Below, piece by piece: positions 41,341 to 50,220 of a stretch of 64,000 nt of DNA (the first letter of the stretch is position 1; each line of letters opens with the position of its first letter). The stretch is from Legionella santicrucis (GTDB lineage: Bacteria > Pseudomonadota > Gammaproteobacteria > Legionellales > Legionellaceae): the NCBI RefSeq assembly GCF_001468135.1, contig NZ_LNYU01000024.1:157283-221282 (forward strand), written 5' to 3'. Both the position numbers and the translations under genes were made by a program. The notes beneath the pieces were generated by a model. That model saw only the letters and a list, made by a program, of their open reading frames with translations, was not told where the DNA came from and searched no databases.

Positions 41341-42252
41341 TTATAGAACATTTTTAGTCTGATGCAGAATCAGTTCTCTTAACCAGCGATGCCCCGGGTC
41401 AGCATCGTCTTTTTGATGCCAATATTGATAGCAATGATAGCCGTCAACCTCAAAAGGCACAGAAGCAATACTTAATGGGATGAAATGAGATACCTTTTCA
41501 GCAACTTGACGAATACTTAAAGTAAGGTAATTGGAGTCAGTTAACACAAGTAAGGGCATGATTCCTTGCCCTACGCTAATGGAGACCCGTTTGTCATGTC
41601 CAAGCTGATTTAAATAACGATCGAAATAATTATAAAAAGGTGTTTCTCTTAATGAAAATTGGATTAATGGGTACTTTAATAACTCGTCCAAAGTGATTTT
41701 CCCTTCTTGGATTCCTGGGTGGTGACTGCCTCCGACTATGACTGCTTCATCTTGGAGCAACTTTTGTTGTTTTAAGTTTTCCGGAACTCCTTCAAACATA
41801 CCAATCATCAAATCAATATCTCCGGATTCAAACACTTCTGCAGAATTTAAATAATTAGGATGCTTTATATTTAATTTTATTCCTGGAGCTTCTTGTTCCA
41901 ATTGGTGAATCAAGCCTGGAGTCCATAAAATTGACAATAAATCAGTCATACCAATTGAAAAGGTTCTTTTGGAGATCAAGGGGTTAAATGTTTTTGTAGT
42001 GTTAAATAAGGTTTCAATCAGGGAAAGAGATTCGCGGGTTTTTCCTATCAATGAATTTGCTAAAGGAGTTAATTGCATGATATTGCCTTGGCCGCGAACA
42101 AGAAGATCATCATGGAAATGCTCACGAAGTTGCTTTAAATAAACACTCATTGACGATTGGCTTATACTTATTTTTTTGCTTGCAAGAGTAAGATGACGAC
42201 AGGTTAATAATGCATGCAATGCTCGAAGTAAATTGAGATTAAGTTTATCCAT
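41341..42252 (-). CDS. LysR-family transcriptional regulator
   Basis: 303 residues. N-terminal winged helix-turn-helix (about 1-60: LNLLRALHALLTCRHLTLASKKISISQSSMSVYLKQLREHF), then a periplasmic-binding-protein-like effector domain. The recognition helix and DLLVRGQG wing are standard LysR, of the NodD/LeuO-like subgroup. It should bind a small ligand and activate or repress a nearby promoter; no target can be named. The start is ATG 42252 with GAGG 6 nt upstream; an ATG 12 nt earlier has no site. Isolated from its neighbours, leftward. Confidence 0.9.
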   Translation of the reverse strand: MDKLNLNLLRALHALLTCRHLTLASKKISISQSSMSVYLKQLREHFHDDLLVRGQGNIMQLTPLANSLIGKTRESLSLIETLFNTTKTFNPLISKRTFSIGMTDLLSILWTPGLIHQLEQEAPGIKLNIKHPNYLNSAEVFESGDIDLMIGMFEGVPENLKQQKLLQDEAVIVGGSHHPGIQEGKITLDELLKYPLIQFSLRETPFYNYFDRYLNQLGHDKRVSISVGQGIMPLLVLTDSNYLTLSIRQVAEKVSHFIPLSIASVPFEVDGYHCYQYWHQKDDADPGHRWLRELILHQTKNVL

Positions 42253-42323
42253 AAAATGCCTCATTGGCTCTCGCGAACAAGCCGCGGGGTATTGATTTAG
42301 TGACCTTTAAGTCAATGGCAGTG

Positions 42324-42395
42324 CTCCTCAGCTCGAACGGTTCAAGGTGGAGTCTGGATTTAAATAGATTCTTTATCCGAACCCACGCTAAATTA
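42324..42395. repeat. Partial copy of family A element
   Basis: CTCCTCAGCTCGAACGG through TAAATAGATTCTTTATCCGA and ACCCACGCTAA aligns with 6124-6195 (right half of the full copy) over about 72 bp with roughly 80 percent identity by eye. The left half does not match the full copy. Confidence 0.6.
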
Positions 42396-42492
42396 TTTTT
42401 TTAACGACTTCAGTTTGAGGTATAGCTGAGAGTAATTGAGTTTGCAAATGAGCTAAATTTAATTTTGAAATAATTCTCGCTTCTTAAAGTTA

Positions 42493-42520
42493 GCCCGAAG
42501 ATTTAGACTTCGAGCTTTTT
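42493..42520 (+). terminator. Terminator-like hairpin
   Basis: GCCCGAAG (42493-42500) and CTTCGAGC (42508-42515) with one mismatch, followed by TTTTT (42516-42520). It points rightward although both flanking genes run left, so its use is unclear. Confidence 0.35.
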
Positions 42521-42531
42521 GATACGTCAAT

Positions 42532-43005
42532 TTAGAGAATACTGCATTGCTCTGACAATTTGGGTTTATAACTCATCCTGGTTTCGCCATTTAATTTATT
42601 TAAAGCGGCTTGCAAGTAATCATTTATCTCTGATTGATTGCTTATACTTTGTTTGCAAGCTTCAATGAATACTTCTTTGAATTGTTCGCATTCGGTAGAT
42701 GTAATTGCTTGCTCGATGTACTCATGAGATCTCATTCTTAATGCTCGGATCTGCGCTGCTTGTTCCACAGTTCGGGGTAATTGATTATGCACCCATGTTC
42801 CTATTAAAGTCTCTGTTAAAATAACCATATCAAGGCTGTTTCCTCGACTTATATGGAAATGTTCAATTCCCTTTGGCGACTCAGCATAAACTGATAAATC
42901 CCCCCCTGTTCTATAAATTCCTATCATATAATTTTCATCACTGATTAAATGTTCATGATTAATGATTGAACGTTTGCTGCTTAATATTTCTGTTTTGCTG
43001 TGCAT
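42532..43005 (-). CDS. Small cytosolic-type protein ending in a CaaX-like box
   Basis: 157 residues from ATG 43005 (GGAG 7 nt upstream; a TTG 12 nt earlier is less likely). No signal peptide or membrane span; mostly helical with IRALRMRSHEYIEQAITS. The last four residues are C-S-I-L. A C-terminal Cys followed by two residues of which the second is aliphatic and a final Leu fits a eukaryotic CaaX box for geranylgeranylation by GGTase-I. Several Legionella effectors use host prenylation this way. The rest of the sequence is not recognised. Effector status is an inference from the tail and the accessory context. Confidence 0.65.
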   Translation of the reverse strand: MHSKTEILSSKRSIINHEHLISDENYMIGIYRTGGDLSVYAESPKGIEHFHISRGNSLDMVILTETLIGTWVHNQLPRTVEQAAQIRALRMRSHEYIEQAITSTECEQFKEVFIEACKQSISNQSEINDYLQAALNKLNGETRMSYKPKLSEQCSIL

Positions 43006-43133
43006 GGACAACTCCAATTAAATTAGGTAAAAAATAATCATTTCAATTTTGAGCTATTTTTGGTCTTGTTGAATTGATTGCGTCCATTTTATGGGTGAAG
43101 CCTTAGCATATTCTTAAAATTGCTAATGAAATT

Positions 43134-44804
43134 TTAATACTCGGTATTAAAATTCTGGGGAGTGGATGCAGTGTTGATTAGCTGATGATTTGTAGAGCAG
43201 CTTATAAATAGGTCCAGCTCTTTTTCATAAAGCTCCGTACTGATATTCATTAAGCCTAAAATTGAATGAAAAAGGTTATCATGAGAAAGTTTTTTACTCA
43301 TAGATTCTTTTTTCAAACAACTATGGGATAAATTTTTTTCCTCCACGAACGAATCAGATGCCCAGAAAATAAGGGGGACACTCGTTTGCTCCTGGGGAGC
43401 AATGAGATATGGCGTGCCGTGTTCATATATTCCTTTTTCACCAATAGATTCTCCATGATCCGAAGTGTAGAGAAGTGCAGTATTCCAAAAGGCATCTTGT
43501 TCTTTTAGAAAATTAATGAGTTCATGGAGTACAAAATCGGTATATAAAATACTATTATCATACGCATTTAATAAGGTTTGGCGGTCACAAAGTCGAAACT
43601 CTTGATTTTGGCAAGCAGGAGTAAATTGATTAAAATGATTAGGATAGCGAGTATAATAATTTTGACCATGACTGCCTTTTAAATGGAGCACAAGAACCGT
43701 ATCTACTTTTTGAAAATGATAGATTTTATTTTTTAATTCGTTAATTAATTCCCCATCAAAATTATAATCAGTGATTGTTGATGTAATATGTTTGCAAACA
43801 CCTTGGCAATCACCGGCACCATTATTGTCCAGCCAAAATACATTTACCCCTGTTCGTTTTAAAATATCGAGTAGATTATCTTGGCTCTCTGCAATTAAAT
43901 TACTAAACTGAGTTCGTGGTAGATGTGAAAAAATGCAAGGTACAGACACACTTGTCGCTGTTCCACACGAGGTCATGTTTGGAAAAGAGATTACACCTAG
44001 TTTTTTTGTATATGAATTTGTTGCGCGCTCATAGCCATTTAATTCAAAATTCATTCCTCGAGCAGTTTCGCCAACGACCAAAATCAAAAGATTATTTTTC
44101 CCATTATGATGCATACTGTTGTTTTTAGCATCTAGTCCGATTTGTTTGTAAGGATGCTGTTGCGCGATTATTTTATCGTGATAATAGTTAAATGCTGCAT
44201 TGAGAAAATTATTTGGGACCATTTCAAACGGAGGTTTTCCGGCGAGTCCAGTTAATGGGATTATTGAATAATAACGAATGGAAAAGGGAAATATAATTAT
44301 AAAATAAAAAAAGGGATATACAAAAACACTTAATAGTTTGATGAGTATTTCTTTTTTAATAGAAAAATGAATAATCTTAACTTTATAGATTAAAAAAGAT
44401 GGGACAACTCCAAATACAAAAAAACAAATTAAAAATGAAGGAGTAATAAAGGGAAGAACTTCTTTTGCATTCGTTTTTTCAAGTGTAGCAATCATTGAGG
44501 AGTGAGAATCAAAAACAAATCCATAATATATATGGCAATAACTCAAAATAGATGAAACTAAAGTTACTGTTATAAAAACAGGTTTTTCCACATACTTGAC
44601 AGTAAAAAGAGAAAATAAAGAGAAAAAGACACAAAATAAAAAGAGGGGGATAGTAATGCTCAAAAAAACTGTACTATCAATCGAAATATGTTCCTCTTTT
44701 ATATGAGTAATCGCTTTAATAATAAATGGAAAATTGAGCACTAATGCAAAATATGCAGTTAAGATTAATGTAAAAGATACAACATTTAATCTCTTACGAC
44801 TCAT
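43134..44804 (-). CDS. Phosphoethanolamine transferase (EptA/Mcr-like)
   Basis: 556 residues: five N-terminal membrane spans (to about 185) and a periplasmic sulfatase-fold domain. It contains L-V-V-G-E-T-A-R-G (metal Glu), N-M-T-S-C-G-T-A-T-S-V-S-V-P-C (nucleophile Thr block with flanking Cys), Y-T-S-D-H-G-E-S (metal D-H) and Y-E-H-G-T-P-Y. Six or more Cys suggest the family's disulfides. It should move phosphoethanolamine from phosphatidylethanolamine to lipid A or another glycan phosphate, raising resistance to cationic peptides. It lies 37 nt downstream of the exporter operon end and may be cotranscribed. EptA versus EptB/C substrate cannot be settled. Confidence 0.93.
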   Translation of the reverse strand: MSRKRLNVVSFTLILTAYFALVLNFPFIIKAITHIKEEHISIDSTVFLSITIPLFLFCVFFSLFSLFTVKYVEKPVFITVTLVSSILSYCHIYYGFVFDSHSSMIATLEKTNAKEVLPFITPSFLICFFVFGVVPSFLIYKVKIIHFSIKKEILIKLLSVFVYPFFYFIIIFPFSIRYYSIIPLTGLAGKPPFEMVPNNFLNAAFNYYHDKIIAQQHPYKQIGLDAKNNSMHHNGKNNLLILVVGETARGMNFELNGYERATNSYTKKLGVISFPNMTSCGTATSVSVPCIFSHLPRTQFSNLIAESQDNLLDILKRTGVNVFWLDNNGAGDCQGVCKHITSTITDYNFDGELINELKNKIYHFQKVDTVLVLHLKGSHGQNYYTRYPNHFNQFTPACQNQEFRLCDRQTLLNAYDNSILYTDFVLHELINFLKEQDAFWNTALLYTSDHGESIGEKGIYEHGTPYLIAPQEQTSVPLIFWASDSFVEEKNLSHSCLKKESMSKKLSHDNLFHSILGLMNISTELYEKELDLFISCSTNHQLINTASTPQNFNTEY

Positions 44805-44840
44805 GCAACAAGTTCCTTATTCTATATGGTCAATAAAACC

Positions 44841-46220
44841 CTATGAATTAACATTTCCTCCTAAGGCTTTATAAAGATTTATTTGAGCTACTTGAAGTCG
44901 CACAATATTTTGTAAATAGGTAAATTCTATATAATTTAACTCTTCTTCTGCGCGAAGTACTGAATTAAAATCAGAAGAAGATTTTTGATAAACATCTTTA
45001 GCTAATTTTAACGCTAGTCTTTTTTGTTCCACCGCGCGTTTAAGATGAGTGACACTTTTTTTATAATGCTGATAATAACTATACTGGGTTTCAATCTCAT
45101 GTAGTGCGCGCATCACAGCGAGTTGATATTGTATAACTACCATTGCTTTTTCACGTTTACGTAATTCAATGGAATTGAATAAAGCGACGTTGAAGATAGG
45201 TGCTGTAAAAGTTCCATAGAAAGTGGATTCAGGATTTTGTACCGTAAGCAGATTGCGTGCGGTAAGAATACTGCCTGCAATGGTTTGAGTTTGCCACCCC
45301 AATAGCCATCCTATAGTAATTTGGGGCAATAAGTTTGCCATTGTCGCACGAATATTGGCATGCGCTGCGGCTACTCTGCGTTCAGCGGCTTTAATATCAG
45401 GGCGTCGCTGTAAGAGTTGGGCAGGTAACCCTAAATTGATATTTTGAGTGATTTGAGGAATTGGTTTAGGGGGCAATAATTTTTTCGCTAATACGCCGGG
45501 ATTATTTCCAGTTAGCAGTTCTATTTTGTGCAATAGGGCTGTTGTTAATGCTTTATTTTGTTCCAACTCCGCCAGTTGAGTTTCAATTAATCCATCTTGT
45601 TGGGCAAAATTCAAATAATTAGCATAGCCTTCTTTATAACGGGATTTGATAAATTGCAGTGTTTGTTTATTGCCTGCAATATTATTGTTTAGTACCGTCC
45701 TTCTGGCTTGCGCTTCGCGTAATTCCAAATAAGAGGAGGCAATTTCTGCGTATAAATTAATCAATGCAAAATCAAGATCTTCTTGTTCCGCTTGAAAATT
45801 CGCTTTGGTCATTTGTTTTAGTTGGCGATTTTTGCCAAAAATATCAGGATCTAAGTTGCCCGTTAACGCAATAAGTTGATTGATATCAAATCCTGTTCCA
45901 GTTGGTGGAGAAGCCCCAAGACCTGCAATTGGAAGTAATTGGGCGACTGCTACAGCATATTGTGCTCGTGCAACACTTACTCTGGTTTGTGCTATTTTTA
46001 TATTTAAGTTGTAAACTGCTTGTTGTTCAATCAAATTATTTAATATGGGGTCATGAAAATTACGCCACCAGGCCTCGTCGTTTTTTACTATAGAAGTATG
46101 TTGAATTCCTTTACTCCAGTTGGAGGGTACAGAGGCAGTAGGCGGAACATATTTTGGGCCTATGGAGCATCCTGTCAGGAGAAGAATAAGTAATACAAAG
46201 TACGAAGTATAATAGTTCAT
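44841..46220 (-). CDS. Outer-membrane efflux lipoprotein, NodT family
   Basis: 459 residues from ATG 46220: MNYYTSYFVLLILLLTGCSIGPKYVPP, a lipoprotein signal with lipobox L-T-G-C (Cys 18) and the G-P-x-Y start of mature NodT proteins. The frame stays open another 35 codons upstream but overlaps the previous gene and would spoil the signal. Contains two TolC-type coiled-coil halves and QRRPDIKAAERRVAAAHANI. It is the outer-membrane duct for the ABC exporter genes immediately upstream (ABC permease, ATPase, HlyD), separated from the HlyD stop by 7 nt. Confidence 0.92.
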   Translation of the reverse strand: MNYYTSYFVLLILLLTGCSIGPKYVPPTASVPSNWSKGIQHTSIVKNDEAWWRNFHDPILNNLIEQQAVYNLNIKIAQTRVSVARAQYAVAVAQLLPIAGLGASPPTGTGFDINQLIALTGNLDPDIFGKNRQLKQMTKANFQAEQEDLDFALINLYAEIASSYLELREAQARRTVLNNNIAGNKQTLQFIKSRYKEGYANYLNFAQQDGLIETQLAELEQNKALTTALLHKIELLTGNNPGVLAKKLLPPKPIPQITQNINLGLPAQLLQRRPDIKAAERRVAAAHANIRATMANLLPQITIGWLLGWQTQTIAGSILTARNLLTVQNPESTFYGTFTAPIFNVALFNSIELRKREKAMVVIQYQLAVMRALHEIETQYSYYQHYKKSVTHLKRAVEQKRLALKLAKDVYQKSSSDFNSVLRAEEELNYIEFTYLQNIVRLQVAQINLYKALGGNVNS

Positions 46221-46227
46221 GTGACGA

Positions 46228-47112
46228 TCATTTATTTTGAATGGCAATATGGGCATCGAATTGTCGGCCTGCCACAAGATTAGGATAATCTGCTCTTTTA
46301 TAAAAATATAACGCTTCTTGGACACGTGCGTTTAAGCGATCATTATTAATAATGTAGCGATCCAGTTGAATAAAAGTTAAAGGGATGTTTAGGTCTTCTC
46401 CAGTTAAATAAGCGGATGCTTCAGGAGAAAACTTCTTAGTATCTCGTTCTTCTATAGAAACACGCACGATTACTTTTTGAGCATCTCCTAAGAGAATGAT
46501 TTGACTTCCTCCTCCAACAAATTCATCAACATGTGCATTAATTTGTAAAATAATTCCATCTTTTGGCGCTAAAACATGCAATTGACTGAGTGCCAACTCA
46601 GCATTTCTAAGATTTGCTTTGGCAGTGTCTAAGCTGTGTTGTAATTGTTCAATTTGAATGGCGCCCATTTTCACTTCATGAGTTTTTTCTCGTACCTCAG
46701 CTTGATTAATTGCTCGCTTATCAATACTTTTTAATCGTTTTAATTGTGTTTGAGTATGTTTTAGGTTTTTCTTCTGAATGATGAGGTTGTTTTCCGCTTG
46801 TTTCAGCGCACTCTTATTCACTGCTACATTGTGTTGTCCTACTGTGTCATCAAGTGAAAATAAAATCTCTCCTTGTTTTACCATTTGTCCTACATTGACA
46901 TTGATTTTTTTAATAATACCGCTTTGTACTGTTGGAACATGAGTAATGTCATTTGTCGCATCAATTATGGCGGGAACAATCATTTCTTCATTCACAGCGA
47001 CTGGTGCGGCTGGAGTTTGAGGTAATGACATTTTGTGACTCCATATGAAATAAAAGTATGAGCCTCCAATTAAAAGTAACAGCAAGCTACAACCAATAAT
47101 TTTTCTTTTCAT
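46228..47112 (-). CDS. HlyD/DevB-like membrane-fusion protein
   Basis: 294 residues: N-terminal anchor (about 5-23), split lipoyl halves (VQSGIIKKINVNVGQMVKQGEILFSLDD and VLAPKDGIILQINAHVDEFV), a long alpha-hairpin between them and a short barrel domain. It is the periplasmic adaptor of a MacA/DevB type. It overlaps the ATPase gene by ATGA, implying translational coupling, and leads directly into the outer-membrane factor. With DevC-like permease and ATPase upstream it makes a DevBCA-TolC type exporter, known elsewhere for glycolipid or siderophore export. Confidence 0.9.
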   Translation of the reverse strand: MKRKIIGCSLLLLLIGGSYFYFIWSHKMSLPQTPAAPVAVNEEMIVPAIIDATNDITHVPTVQSGIIKKINVNVGQMVKQGEILFSLDDTVGQHNVAVNKSALKQAENNLIIQKKNLKHTQTQLKRLKSIDKRAINQAEVREKTHEVKMGAIQIEQLQHSLDTAKANLRNAELALSQLHVLAPKDGIILQINAHVDEFVGGGSQIILLGDAQKVIVRVSIEERDTKKFSPEASAYLTGEDLNIPLTFIQLDRYIINNDRLNARVQEALYFYKRADYPNLVAGRQFDAHIAIQNK

Positions 47113-47819
47113 ACTGTTTCCTTTCGATAAGTCACTTGATAATCATTTAATCCTTTGAACTCAAGTACCTTATCTGCATGTGCCATAATACGATAATCAT
47201 GAGTAGAAATTAAAAAAGTACATCCATGCTTTTCGGCATACTCTTGTATCAGCGAAAAAACTAAATCACTACTGTCTCTATCTAAATTACTGGTGGGTTC
47301 ATCGCAAAGTATTAAGCGTGGTGCACGAATTAATGCACGACCCATCGCAATTCTTTGTTTTTGTCCACCAGATAGAGTATCTAATTTTGAGTAAATATGA
47401 ATTTCAAGTCCTAAACGAATCATGAGTTGTTTTGCCTGTTGGTAAGCATTCTCGGGTGATACTCCATCAATCAGCAAGGGCAATGCTAAATTTTCCAGGG
47501 CAGAGAGTGCTGGGAATAAATGAAGATGTTGGAAAAGAAAACTTATATGGGTGGCACGAAAAGCCACTTTCTCTTTTGGAGACATTTTATAAAGGTCATG
47601 TCCACACACAGCACAAATCCCTTGATCAGGGGTGAGAATACCGCCTACTATCATGAGCAACGTTGTTTTTCCACATCCAGATGCACCCATTAACATTCCT
47701 ATTTCACCTGGATGAAGTGCTAATGAGAAATTATCTAATACTGAAAGAGTAGTAGTACCTGTTTGGTAATTTTTGGCAATATTCATACAATTTAAAGTAG
47801 GGGTTTCATTGTTATCCAT
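47109..47819 (-). CDS. ABC transporter ATP-binding protein (LolD/DevA/MacB type)
   Basis: 236 residues from ATG 47819, which overlaps the permease stop by one base (TAATG); an ATG 18 nt upstream is possible. Walker A is G-A-S-G-C-G-K-T-T, the signature L-S-G-G-Q-K-Q-R, Walker B L-I-L-C-D-E-P-T and the switch H in STHDYR. The pattern IGMLMGASGCGKTTLLMIVGG is typical of the MacB/LolD/DevA branch. It powers the FtsX-like permease encoded immediately upstream. Confidence 0.95.
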   Translation of the reverse strand: MDNNETPTLNCMNIAKNYQTGTTTLSVLDNFSLALHPGEIGMLMGASGCGKTTLLMIVGGILTPDQGICAVCGHDLYKMSPKEKVAFRATHISFLFQHLHLFPALSALENLALPLLIDGVSPENAYQQAKQLMIRLGLEIHIYSKLDTLSGGQKQRIAMGRALIRAPRLILCDEPTSNLDRDSSDLVFSLIQEYAEKHGCTFLISTHDYRIMAHADKVLEFKGLNDYQVTYRKETV

Positions 47820-49003
47820 TAATTGGTATCCCGACATAATTCTATGGTATCCAAACGCAAGACTTTTAAGATAGCAAAATAAGAAGAAAAAACAATGACT
47901 ATTGTTGAGCCTATGGCTCCCAATAAAATAATTTGTTTGGTGAGGTGAAATGCCACTGTTGTGTCATGGAAGATCAATCCAAAAAGCACTGTCAGTGCTA
48001 ACCCAAGAATATAACCTAGGCCTCCAGTAATAGCTGCTTGGAATAATACCATTTTGATTAAGGAAGCACTGGGGACACCTAACATTTTCAACATTCCGAA
48101 TTGATGGAGATGAGTTAAAACAAAATTAGTAAAGATTTGCCACATCATAACAAGGCCAATAATGAATCCAACAATTGCTACGGCGATAAAAGCAATAACA
48201 ATAGGTGTTTTTTCACGGAAAAATTGATTAGAACGATCGACAAATTGGTCTGGGGTTAAGGGAAGAAAACCAGTAGTTCTTCGAATCTCATAGGCAATTT
48301 GTCGCACATCATAGGATGGTTTTACTTTCACTAAAATAAATGAGTTGCGATGAGAAACATCAGGAATATGATTACTTGTCATGTAAGCTTTAGGCTCATA
48401 CATATAAGTACGTAATGGTTTAGTGATACCCGTTACAATCAATTTATTTCGTCCTTCAATCATTTTTTCTCCCAATTGAATTGTTCTTCCATCGGGTGCT
48501 TCAAACTGCTTTAAAGCATAGCCATCAATGATAATTGAGTTCGTTTTGTGGATTGAGGAACGCGTACCAGCGATCATTGTTTTAGGTAAACCAACTAATG
48601 ATTCGGGGTCGACTCCTATAAGCTCCCAAGAGGTTATTTTCCCAGTTCCAGAGTGTATCATGGTATACCAAGTTCGGTATAATTGTTTTGCCCAAAGTAC
48701 GCCGGGAATACTGCGAATGCGATAGATATCTATAGGTCTAAAATATAAGGGATCTGCAAATGAAAACGAAGTATCTCCCATCACCCATAAATCAATATCG
48801 GTAATTGCTCGGATGGGTGCAACAATGCGATCGGTTACTCCTTGGTAAATACCCGGTTGTTGCATGATAATGAAGGCAGAAAAGGTAGCTCCAATGACCA
48901 TACCAATAAACTTACGTTTACTGTTTACGAGCATTTTAAAAGCAACTGAAAACAAATTGATGTGTTTCGCATCAATTAACGAGCGAGCTATTTTACCAAT
49001 CAT
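47819..49003 (-). CDS. FtsX-like ABC permease (DevC/MacB type)
   Basis: 394 residues: one N-terminal membrane span (about 30-47), a large periplasmic domain (about 50-270, MacPCD-like) and three C-terminal spans (about 275-300, 320-345, 355-380), the usual FtsX-superfamily type VII ABC topology. It opens the operon permease, ATPase, HlyD, outer-membrane factor. Type VII systems act by mechanotransmission on periplasmic substrates. Substrate not readable. No strong ribosome-binding site was seen at ATG 49003. Confidence 0.9.
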   Translation of the reverse strand: MIGKIARSLIDAKHINLFSVAFKMLVNSKRKFIGMVIGATFSAFIIMQQPGIYQGVTDRIVAPIRAITDIDLWVMGDTSFSFADPLYFRPIDIYRIRSIPGVLWAKQLYRTWYTMIHSGTGKITSWELIGVDPESLVGLPKTMIAGTRSSIHKTNSIIIDGYALKQFEAPDGRTIQLGEKMIEGRNKLIVTGITKPLRTYMYEPKAYMTSNHIPDVSHRNSFILVKVKPSYDVRQIAYEIRRTTGFLPLTPDQFVDRSNQFFREKTPIVIAFIAVAIVGFIIGLVMMWQIFTNFVLTHLHQFGMLKMLGVPSASLIKMVLFQAAITGGLGYILGLALTVLFGLIFHDTTVAFHLTKQIILLGAIGSTIVIVFSSYFAILKVLRLDTIELCRDTN

Positions 49004-49256
49004 TTCTTAGTGCTCTATGGCAATCCTTTAAGTATAGGTTCATCCGGAACATGTAATAATACCCCCCGTAGTTTAAACGTAGGTTTTAGATATCTCAAGC
49101 CAATATGAGATATTTAGTTTCTTTTTCAATAAATTCATTATTATACAAAGAGTTAATGAAATTTCGTTGTAAGAAAACTTACAGGCTTTTCAGTGTATTT
49201 TAATTGAATGTTGTTGTATAGTAACAACCTGGATGTATGTATTTATAGGAAATAAA

Positions 49257-50078
49257 ATGGGGCGTTCTTTATCAAAAAATCATCCTGCACAGATGTTTTT
49301 AATGTTATGGCGGCATTATGATCTCATTTTACAACTGGTCAAACGTGACATCTTAATGAGGTACCGTGGTTCTTTTGCTGGAGTGTTGTGGTTAATAATT
49401 GCCCCTCTTTTAATGTTAGGCCTTTATACACTTGCATTTGGTGTCTTTATGCATATTCAATGGCCAGGCGTCACTAATAAGCTTATGTATTCATTATTGA
49501 TTTATGTAGGGTTAATCATTTTGAATTTTTTTGGTGAATGTATGAATCGTTCACCTGTTATGATTGTAAGTAATTCAAACTTTGTAAAAAAAGTAGTGTT
49601 TCCTGTAGAAATATATCCATGGGTAATTGTAGGATCAGCGCTTTTTCATGCAATAATAAATATGTTTATATTAGCGGTATTTTGTTTTCTATTATTAGGG
49701 AAAGTGAATATTACTATTTTGTTACTCCCTATTTTATTTATACCGCTAATTTTATTTGCCTTAGGGATGAGTTGGTTTCTTTGTTCGGCAGGAGTGTATA
49801 TAAGAGACATTGCCCATATGATGGCTTTTATTTTACAAGTCACAATGTATCTTTCTCCCGTTTTCTATTCAATAAGTATGTTGCCCGAAATTTTTCAAAA
49901 AATTTTGTTTCTTAATCCATTAACCTTTATCATTGAGGAAGCGAGGAGTCTCGTTATTTTTGGAAAATTACCTCAATGGGAATTTCTAGGTATTTTTTTT
50001 ATTGTTAGTGTTTTTGTTGCTTATATAGGGTTTTGGGGATTTCAGAAAACAAAGGATGGATTTGCTGATGTTTTATAG
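49257..50078 (+). CDS. wzm: ABC-2 polysaccharide export permease (Wzm)
   Basis: 273 residues with six membrane spans. L-I-L-Q-L-V-K-R-D-I-L-M-R-Y-R-G-S-F-A-G-V-L-W is the standard N-terminal motif of Wzm/RfbA/TagG permeases. It exports an undecaprenyl-linked polysaccharide across the inner membrane with the Wzt ATPase 142 nt downstream. The start is ATG 49257 with AGGA 6 nt upstream; ATGs at 49233 and 49237 lack a good site. It opens the O-polysaccharide cluster and is divergent from the exporter operon. Confidence 0.93.
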   Translation: MGRSLSKNHPAQMFLMLWRHYDLILQLVKRDILMRYRGSFAGVLWLIIAPLLMLGLYTLAFGVFMHIQWPGVTNKLMYSLLIYVGLIILNFFGECMNRSPVMIVSNSNFVKKVVFPVEIYPWVIVGSALFHAIINMFILAVFCFLLLGKVNITILLLPILFIPLILFALGMSWFLCSAGVYIRDIAHMMAFILQVTMYLSPVFYSISMLPEIFQKILFLNPLTFIIEEARSLVIFGKLPQWEFLGIFFIVSVFVAYIGFWGFQKTKDGFADVL

Positions 50079-50220
50079 TCTTTTTGCTTGATCCTCAGCA
50101 TTTTTATCTGTTAAATCGTACATACTTTCTGCTTTTCCAGTAGTTAAATTTTATAGCGTCACAAATAGGACTATGTATCTTTTTAATTAATTGACTTTCT
50201 AAAAAAGGATTGGTGAGTGA

